NCBI GenBank assembly: GCA_030617085.1
Contig: JAUWWB010000017.1
Span: 1 to 10,806, forward strand
Direction: 5' to 3'
DNA: 10,806 nucleotides
Origin: Candidatus Omnitrophota bacterium
GTDB lineage: Bacteria > Omnitrophota > Gorgyraeia > Tantalellales > Tantalellaceae
Part shown: positions 6,340 through 10,806 of the stretch, one piece after another
Layout: each line of letters starts with the position of its first letter
Position numbering within the stretch: position 1 is the first letter of the stretch
Translations under genes and position numbers: made by a program
Notes under the pieces: generated by a model
Database searches by the model: none
Told to the model about the DNA's origin: nothing
What the model saw: only the letters and a program-made list of their open reading frames with translations

Positions 6340-7647
6340 TTATGACAGGTCCAGTTTTTCTGTCATGAAATCCTTGACCCTCGCTGCCTCTATTCTGTCC
6401 TGCTCCATCGTATCCCTGTCCCTGACGGTTACCTTGCCGTCGCTCAGCGAATCCACGTCTACCGTGACGCAATAAGGGGTTCCGATCTCGTCCTGCCTGC
6501 GGTAAAGACGTCCGATCGAGGCCGTATCGTCATAAACCACCCGGTAGTCTCCTCTGATGCCGTCCCTGATACGGTGGGCCATCTCGACTATTTCGGGTTT
6601 GTTCCTGAGAAGCGGCAGTACCGCCACCTTTATCGGGGCAAGCCGCTTATCCAGCGAAAGATAAACGCGCTTTCGCTCCCTGACGGTTTCCACCCTGTAA
6701 GCGTCGACAAGGAACGCCAGGACCGCCCTGTCGACGCCCCCGGAGGGTTCTATCACGTAAGGCGTATACCTCTGACCGGTAGCGTCGTCAAAATAATGGA
6801 GGTCCCTGCCGCTGATCTTCGCGTGCTGCTTGAGGTCGTAATCCGTCCTGTTGGCAATTCCTTCCAGCTCGGACCAACCCATCGGGAACAGGAACTCTAT
6901 GTCGTGGCACCTTTTTGCGTAGTGCGCAAGCTCGTGCTGCTGGTGTTCACGCAGCCTCAGGTTCTCTTCCCTTATTCCCAGCGAAATATACCACCTCAGG
7001 CGCTCGTTCACCCAGTAATCGTACCACTTCTCGTCCTCCCCCGGCTTGACGAAAAACTCGAGCTCCATCTGTTCGAACTCACGGCTTCTGAAAGTGAAAT
7101 TGCCGGTCGTTATCTCATTGCGGAAAGCCTTGCCGGTCTGGGCGACGCCGAACGGGAGCTTGCGCCGGCTGGAGGTGAGTATGTTCTCGAAATTCACGAA
7201 TATCCCCTGGGCCGTCTCGGGCCTCAGGTAGACGTCGTGGGTCTGCCCCTCCACCGAACCTACCTGCGTCTTGAACATGAGGTTGAAACTTCTCGGCTCG
7301 GTAAGTTCCCCCCCGCATTCGGGGCACTCTTTTCCCTTCAGCAGGTCGATCCTGAACCTCTTTTTGCATCCCTTGCAGTCAACCAACAAATCCGCGAAAG
7401 ACTCGACATGCCCGGATGCCTTCCACGTCTCCGGGTTCATGAGGATAGCGGCATCAAGCCCTTCGACGTCGTCCCGATCGTAGACCATGCTTTTCCACCA
7501 GCGGGCCTTGACGTTATTCTTGAGCTCCACCCCGAGAGGCCCGTAATCCCACACGCTGCCGATCCCCCCGTAGATCTCGCTGTCCTGAAATATAAACCCC
7601 CGCCTCTTGCAAAGGTTAGCTATATCCTTCAACTCAACATTGATCAT
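6340..7647 (-). CDS. glyS: Glycine--tRNA ligase (alpha2, single-chain type)
   Basis: This class II aminoacyl-tRNA synthetase charges tRNA-Gly in the cytoplasm. It is the homodimeric form found in Gram-positives, archaea, eukaryotes and several bacterial phyla, not the alpha/beta GlyQ+GlyS enzyme of Proteobacteria. Its 435 residues fit this form. Visible features: GFIFQDSEIYGGIGSVWDYG (17-36), a zinc-ribbon-like CKGC…CPEC pair (Cys91, 94, 108, 111), RPETAQGIFVNF (142-153), motif 2 FRNEITTGNFTFRSREFEQM (175-194), motif 3 EPSGGVDRAVLAFL (300-313), then the anticodon-binding domain from about 335 (APIKVAVLPL … GRLYRRQDEIGTPYCVTVD). ATG at 7647 follows GGGGA at 6-nt spacing. It lies 56 nt after recO and 59 nt before ppdK. 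The second gap contains a short GC hairpin and an A9 run but no terminator. Confidence 0.97.
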   Translation of the reverse strand: MINVELKDIANLCKRRGFIFQDSEIYGGIGSVWDYGPLGVELKNNVKARWWKSMVYDRDDVEGLDAAILMNPETWKASGHVESFADLLVDCKGCKKRFRIDLLKGKECPECGGELTEPRSFNLMFKTQVGSVEGQTHDVYLRPETAQGIFVNFENILTSSRRKLPFGVAQTGKAFRNEITTGNFTFRSREFEQMELEFFVKPGEDEKWYDYWVNERLRWYISLGIREENLRLREHQQHELAHYAKRCHDIEFLFPMGWSELEGIANRTDYDLKQHAKISGRDLHYFDDATGQRYTPYVIEPSGGVDRAVLAFLVDAYRVETVRERKRVYLSLDKRLAPIKVAVLPLLRNKPEIVEMAHRIRDGIRGDYRVVYDDTASIGRLYRRQDEIGTPYCVTVDVDSLSDGKVTVRDRDTMEQDRIEAARVKDFMTEKLDLS

Positions 7648-7660
7648 CTTATCCCCGGTT

Positions 7661-7714
7661 TATCCGCGACCATCTGCGTTCGATCTGCGACGATCTACGT
7701 TATCTACACGATCC
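7661..7714 (-). repeat. Degenerate ~10-nt tandem repeat (CAGATNNNCG-like) at the recO stop
   Basis: On the plus strand the core ATC recurs at 7662, 7672, 7683, 7693, 7702 and 7711 (spacing 10, 11, 10, 9, 9) in units such as CATCTGCGTT, CGATCTGCGA and CGATCTACGT. The recO TAG stop (7706-7704) lies inside the tract. The tract occupies most of the recO-glyS gap. Unlike the other tracts it is not 7-periodic. Confidence 0.65.
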
Positions 7715-8465
7715 CCACCCTCCGAAGCTGCTCCAGGAACGCGAGCGACTTCATGGGCCTGTTTATGTGGTATCTCAAAAAACGTTTCAGTACTTCCTCG
7801 GTCTCTTTGCCCACTTCCCTCGTGACCTTGATCAGCGATGTCCTGGCCAGTTCGCTCTTCTGTATCTTCCGCATGAAGTTAACCGTCCCGGGAGATATAC
7901 GAAAACCTGACCTGTCGCGGCGCTCGCACCCCCGGCAGAGCAAGCCGCCGCTTTTCACGCTGAAGGGGCTGCCTTCTTCGACGGGAGCGCCGCATGCGGC
8001 GCATTTATCCAGGGAGGGGCTCAGCCCCAACGCGCCGAGAAACTTGATCTCGAATATCCTGCCGACCCGCTTCGCGCTGGACGGGCCGGCCAGCATCCGG
8101 AGGCTTTCCACCAGTGTCCGGTAAAGTGCTTCATTCGCGTCATACGGCGTCGCGGCTGTTTCTATTAATTCTATAAAATAATTCGCGTATGTCAACCTTT
8201 CTATGTCTTTTCTCACCGGAAGAAAAAACTCCAGCGCCTCGCATTGCGTGATCAAGTCGATCGCGCTTCTCTTTTTCCTGTAAAAAAGCAGCTGGCATCT
8301 CGCGAATATCTCGAAGTTCCCCGCGAACTGGGGATAGGGTTTACGCACCCCTTTTATGACCCCTTTTACCTTACCGAACTCTTTCGTGAACACGACCAGG
8401 ATATAACTGGTCTCCCTCAAATAAAACTTCCGAAGTATAACTCCCTCAACACCCAGCGCCGGCAT
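7704..8465 (-). CDS. recO: DNA repair/recombination mediator protein RecO
   Basis: RecO works with RecR to load RecA onto SSB-coated single-stranded DNA in gap repair. It has 253 residues, a normal length. The N-terminal OB-fold begins EGVILRKFYLRETSYILVVF (7-26) and continues EFGKVKGVIKGVRKP (29-43). A helical domain follows, with a four-cysteine zinc site CAAC (155-158) and CRGC (177-180). The frame is open 14 codons further up to 8507, but ATG at 8465 has GGAG at 6-nt spacing and gives the normal RecO N-terminus. The last codons (…RRVGIV) and the TAG stop run into the 10-nt repeat. The upstream neighbour is a 289-bp repeat-filled gap, so its promoter must lie in or beyond repeats; I could not pick a convincing one. 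Confidence 0.93.
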   Translation of the reverse strand: MPALGVEGVILRKFYLRETSYILVVFTKEFGKVKGVIKGVRKPYPQFAGNFEIFARCQLLFYRKKRSAIDLITQCEALEFFLPVRKDIERLTYANYFIELIETAATPYDANEALYRTLVESLRMLAGPSSAKRVGRIFEIKFLGALGLSPSLDKCAACGAPVEEGSPFSVKSGGLLCRGCERRDRSGFRISPGTVNFMRKIQKSELARTSLIKVTREVGKETEEVLKRFLRYHINRPMKSLAFLEQLRRVGIV

Positions 8466-8471
8466 GTTCCA

Positions 8472-8475
8472 CTCC
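8472..8475 (-). promoter_or_regulatory. Shine-Dalgarno of recO (decides the start)
   Basis: GGAG on the minus strand, 6 nt before ATG at 8465, favours this start over the upstream in-frame codon at 8507. Confidence 0.6.
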
Positions 8476-8493
8476 AGTTGGCCAACAACAATT

Positions 8494-8514
8494 AGTGCAA
8501 ATATCAAAAATCAA
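8494..8514 (-). repeat. A/T-rich heptamer tract, TTTGATA-like, copy 1
   Basis: Three plus-strand sevens ending in CAA follow each other: AGTGCAA, ATATCAA, AAATCAA. The 13-mer GCAAATATCAAAA at 8497-8509 recurs exactly at 8565-8577, on the other side of two GC hairpins. The tract is short, so the 7-nt phase rests mainly on its similarity to copy 2. Confidence 0.5.
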
Positions 8515-8519
8515 CCCCA

Positions 8520-8566
8520 AACCCCATTGGGTATGGGGTTGCCCTGAACCCCACGTGGTTCAGGGC
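8520..8566. repeat. Two back-to-back GC hairpins inside the A/T-rich repeat
   Basis: AACCCCAT (8520-8527) pairs with ATGGGGTT (8533-8540), with a 5-nt loop. Directly adjoining, GCCCTGAACC (8541-8550) pairs with GGTTCAGGGC (8557-8566), with a 6-nt loop. Both are perfect. They are flanked by the 13-bp direct repeat GCAAATATCAAAA, so the pair looks inserted into the A/T-rich tract. The following sequence is A-rich with no clean T-run on the minus strand, so termination is uncertain. Confidence 0.75.
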
Positions 8567-8597
8567 AAATATCAAAATGACATATTAAAATGCAAAA
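8563..8597 (-). repeat. A/T-rich heptamer tract, TTTGATA-like, copy 2
   Basis: Five plus-strand sevens: GGGCAAA, TATCAAA, ATGACAT, ATTAAAA, TGCAAAA. Four of the five end in AAA. It is degenerate, but has the same 7-nt period as the other tracts and shares a 13-mer with copy 1. Confidence 0.45.
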
Positions 8598-8625
8598 CGG
8601 GTTCTGGCCGGCGAACCAATACTTT

Positions 8626-8711
8626 GTCATCCTGAGCAACGCGAAGGATCTCATGCGTATCGCCACTCTGAAAACGACGGGGCAGAGATTCTTCGCTTCG
8701 CTCAGAATGAC
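8626..8711. repeat. Imperfect inverted pair of GTCATYCTGAGC repeats
   Basis: Left copy 8626-8652 starts GTCATCCTGAGCAACGCGAA. Right copy 8685-8711, read in reverse complement, starts GTCATTCTGAGCGAAGCGAA. The two 27-nt arms match at 23 positions across a 32-nt spacer. The motif is one I recognise as a common dispersed intergenic repeat of unknown function in many bacterial genomes. The inverted pair could fold into a long stem. Confidence 0.8.
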
Positions 8712-8729
8712 GACCGGGGGCAACCGCTC

Positions 8730-8757
8730 CGAACTCCGAACTCCGAACTACAAACTA
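8730..8757 (-). repeat. Heptamer tandem repeat, TAGTTCG family, copy 2
   Basis: Minus-strand sevens from 8757 to 8730: TAGTTTG, TAGTTCG, GAGTTCG, GAGTTCG. The first three bases are exactly the TAG stop of mraY. This is the same family and orientation relative to the gene as the tract at 173-200. Confidence 0.85.
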
Positions 8758-9843
8758 CCTAACCTTAAGCGTAGCCATGCTCACCAGCGCCAGAATGGCC
8801 GCTATGATCCAGAAACGTATGGTGATCTTGGATTCGTGCCATCCCTTGATCTGGAAATGGTGGTGGATCGGCGACATGCGGAAAATACGCTTCTTTCTCA
8901 ACTTGACCGAAGACACCTGCAAGATAACCGACGCTGCCTCCGCGACGAACACTCCCCCGATGAAAAGCAGCAGGACCTCCTTTTTTATCAGAACGCTTAC
9001 GATCCCGATCGCCCCCCCCAGGGCAAGCGACCCCGTATCCCCCATGAAAATACTGGCCGGATGACTGTTAAACCAGAGAAACCCCAGTCCGGCTCCGGCA
9101 AGTGCCGCGCAAAAGACAGTAAGCTCCCCCGATCCGGGCAGATAAAAAACCTGGAGATATCTGCTGATATCGGCGTGCCCCGTAACATAACTGATAACCG
9201 CGTACGCGAGGGTGACAAAGACCACGCAGCCGATCGCCAGGCCGTCAAGGCCGTCTGTAAGGTTCACGGCATTGGAAGCGCCCCAGATCACCACCAGGAC
9301 GAAAAGTATATAGAACACCCCGAGATTAAAAACGGTGTTCTTAACGAACGGAAGATACAGGTCCGACCCGATGGCCTTGTTACTTATGACGAATAGTCCT
9401 ACGATGAGGGCTATCACGCCCTGTCCGGCCAGTTTCGCCGCCGGGCCTATGCCCCTGGCGCTTCTGTTCCGCAGCTTAATGTAATCGTCAATGAACCCAA
9501 TAATACCGAACCCCGTCATCCCGGCGAGCGCCAGCAACAGGTAATCGTTATGCAAACGGCACCACAAGAGCGAAGCGACGACAACGGAAACAATGATCAA
9601 CAGCCCCCCCATTGTGGGAGTCCCCTCCTTGTGCTTGTGGAGGTCATGCAGCCTGCCCACGTGCTTTTTCCGGACATACTGGCACGCGTTAAGCTTTCTG
9701 AGCCACTTTATCATAGAGGGGCCGAATATGACGCAGATCGCGAACGATGTAACGGCGGCCATACTGGCGCGAAATGTTATATATTTAAAAACGTTAAATC
9801 CAAACCAGAATTCCTTCAGGGGGTACAGGATATGGTAAAACAT
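8755..9843 (-). CDS. mraY: Phospho-N-acetylmuramoyl-pentapeptide-transferase
   Basis: MraY transfers phospho-MurNAc-pentapeptide from UDP to undecaprenyl phosphate, making lipid I on the inner face of the cytoplasmic membrane. The 362 residues form a polytopic membrane protein (about ten hydrophobic helices expected). Signatures: FNVFKYITFRA (16-26), GTPTMGG (74-80), FIDDY with Asp119/Asp120, NAVNLTDGLDGLA (191-203), FLWFNSHPASIFMGDTGS (255-272) with Asp269, and PIHHHFQIKGWHE (325-337). The loop before GTPTMGG is unusual: 19 residues from Gln55 against 15 in E. coli, His/Lys-rich, without the D-G-P-x-S-H core. GGAGG lies 10 nt before the ATG, inside murF. The gene starts 28 nt before murF ends. 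The usual next dcw genes (murD, ftsW, murG) do not follow; a repeat cluster and recO do. Confidence 0.96.
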   Translation of the reverse strand: MFYHILYPLKEFWFGFNVFKYITFRASMAAVTSFAICVIFGPSMIKWLRKLNACQYVRKKHVGRLHDLHKHKEGTPTMGGLLIIVSVVVASLLWCRLHNDYLLLALAGMTGFGIIGFIDDYIKLRNRSARGIGPAAKLAGQGVIALIVGLFVISNKAIGSDLYLPFVKNTVFNLGVFYILFVLVVIWGASNAVNLTDGLDGLAIGCVVFVTLAYAVISYVTGHADISRYLQVFYLPGSGELTVFCAALAGAGLGFLWFNSHPASIFMGDTGSLALGGAIGIVSVLIKKEVLLLFIGGVFVAEAASVILQVSSVKLRKKRIFRMSPIHHHFQIKGWHESKITIRFWIIAAILALVSMATLKVR

Positions 9844-10806
9844 TTCAGCACATCCTCCATTTTTGCCGCGCGTGAACCTTTTAATAATACCACCGTTCCG
9901 GGAGACGCCATTTGCCGTATCATCCCGGCGGCGTGTTCATGGCTTTCCGCGCGAAGGGCGCGGTCGGTCCCCATCCCCGCCTCAAGCGCGCCGCGGACAA
10001 TACCTTCGGCCCTGCCGCCCAGGGCTATAAGAAAATCAACGCCCTTATCCGCCATGCTTCTTCCTGTCATCCTGTGGAACTCTTCGCTCCGGGTACCCAG
10101 CTCCAGCATATCGCCGGCCACCACTCCTTTTCTGCCCCGGGAGGGGCTGTGCTGTAAGACCCTTCGCGCGCATTCAAAGGAATCAGGGTTGGCGTTATAC
10201 GCGTCATTGATAAATAACACTCCGTTCACACTTACTTTTTCAAGACGCATCTCCGTGAGAGACACTCCCGCCAGGCTCTCGCGTATCTCGTCATGGCGCA
10301 TGCCTAAATGCTCCGCCACGGCGGAGGCGGCCGCCGCGTTATAAATGTTATGCTCTCCCTCCATGGGAACGAAAAAGCTGTTCCCATTCAGGGAAAATTC
10401 CACGCCCTCTCTCTTTTTAGAAAGCCCGCTGATAAGAAAGTCGCATCCGGGTGAGGCGCCGTAAAATTTCTTTTTGACCCCGGGGGCGCCGGCGCCTGCC
10501 AGCAAGTGGTCGTCCTTATTCAAAAACGCCGTCCCCGTACGCGGCAGGATATCCAGAAGGTTTGTTTTCTCGACATAAACGTTCTCCGCGGCGCCGAAGG
10601 ATTTCAGGTGGCCGTTCCCGATATTGGTAATGACCCCGATGCCGGGAGCGGCTATCTCCGCCAGCTTCCGGATCTCTCCGGGATGGCTTGTCCCGATCTC
10701 CAGGACCGCCACCTCGTGCGACGGATCCAGATCGAACAGTGTCAGGCTCAAGCCTCTGATATTGTTATATGACTTTACGCTCTTCAGAACCTTGTAACGT
10801 GAAGAA
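9816..10806 (-). CDS. murF: UDP-N-acetylmuramoyl-tripeptide--D-alanyl-D-alanine ligase, 5' end cut by window edge
   Basis: MurF adds D-Ala-D-Ala to UDP-MurNAc-tripeptide using ATP, the last cytoplasmic step before MraY. About 329 C-terminal residues are visible and the frame is open to the window edge. The first residues (SSRYKVLKSVKSYNN) already match the region just after the P-loop, which lies outside. A TTG at 10751 is internal, not the start. Visible: VLEIGTSHPGEI (34-45 of the visible part), ITNIGNGHLKSFG (59-71), EHNIYNAAAASAVA (151-164), NDAYNANPDS (200-209), AGDMLELG (230-237) and LLKGSRAAKMED (307-318). The C-terminus overlaps mraY by 28 nt in another frame, as expected for a tightly coupled dcw operon. 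Confidence 0.95.
   Translation of the reverse strand, partial: SSRYKVLKSVKSYNNIRGLSLTLFDLDPSHEVAVLEIGTSHPGEIRKLAEIAAPGIGVITNIGNGHLKSFGAAENVYVEKTNLLDILPRTGTAFLNKDDHLLAGAGAPGVKKKFYGASPGCDFLISGLSKKREGVEFSLNGNSFFVPMEGEHNIYNAAAASAVAEHLGMRHDEIRESLAGVSLTEMRLEKVSVNGVLFINDAYNANPDSFECARRVLQHSPSRGRKGVVAGDMLELGTRSEEFHRMTGRSMADKGVDFLIALGGRAEGIVRGALEAGMGTDRALRAESHEHAAGMIRQMASPGTVVLLKGSRAAKMEDVLKCFTISCTP

Noticed and set aside
6281..6472. 64-residue N-terminal extension of PPDK
   Set aside because: It overlaps the glyS 3' end in another frame, has shadow-like composition, and a good ATG with Shine-Dalgarno lies at 6280 where homology begins.
6574..8124. 516-codon open frame on the plus strand
   Set aside because: It is antisense to glyS and recO, crosses the intergenic repeat and shows no domain; a shadow.
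8466..8507. 14-residue N-terminal extension of RecO
   Set aside because: The ATG at 8465 has a well-placed GGAG and gives the usual family N-terminus; the extension runs into the repeat region.
8590..9396. 268-codon open frame on the plus strand
   Set aside because: It begins in the repeat mosaic and continues antisense to mraY; no recognisable domain.

Overview
The window is a stretch of bacterial chromosome in which every supported gene lies on the minus strand. In transcription order (right to left) it carries: the 3' part of murF, mraY, a repeat-filled gap, recO, glyS, ppdK, an RpoD/SigA-like sigma factor, tRNA-Arg(CCU), a rho-independent terminator, rfbA, rfbC, and a PRPP-type phosphoribosyltransferase. 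The left edge is made of repeats. The genes are chromosomal housekeeping genes of a Gram-negative-type bacterium that makes peptidoglycan and dTDP-rhamnose-type glycan. Alpha2-type GlyRS, pyruvate phosphate dikinase, lysine-rich protein extensions and heavy intergenic short repeats together suggest an uncultured lineage such as Omnitrophota or another PVC-related phylum. This is inference, roughly 40-50 % sure, and no marker here is decisive.

Layout. 1-190: palindromic REP-like copies, a GC hairpin and a 7-bp tandem repeat. 191-2264: rfbA-rfbC-phosphoribosyltransferase operon, with rfbA/rfbC 1 nt apart. 2338-2373: terminator separating this operon from the one upstream. 2406-8465: recO-glyS-ppdK-sigma-tRNA, closely spaced (9-59 nt) and probably one transcript. 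8466-8754: 289-bp gene-free mosaic of repeats. 8755-10806: end of a division/cell-wall (dcw) cluster, with murF overlapping mraY by 28 nt. murF runs off the right edge.

The genes themselves are ordinary. RfbA and RfbC catalyse steps 1 and 3 of dTDP-L-rhamnose synthesis. MurF and MraY make UDP-MurNAc-pentapeptide and lipid I. RecO acts in recombination. GlyRS and tRNA-Arg serve translation, PPDK interconverts PEP and pyruvate, and the sigma factor directs transcription.

The unusual part is the repeat layer. Several tandem tracts with different sequences share a 7-bp unit: TAGTTCG-type at two loci 8.5 kb apart, GTTGATG-type, TTTGATA-type and AAAAGNR-type (coding-strand readings). Three of these tracts begin exactly at a gene's stop codon, and one fills the whole gap between a stop and the next likely start. 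The AAAAGNR tract lies inside the sigma-factor gene and is translated. Three 7-nt units equal seven codons, so the protein tail is a heptapeptide repeat (K-G-K-S-x-x-R type). A separate ~10-bp tract sits at the recO stop. This looks like a repeat-generating process acting on gene 3' ends, once making a new basic protein tail. What generates the repeats cannot be told from this window.
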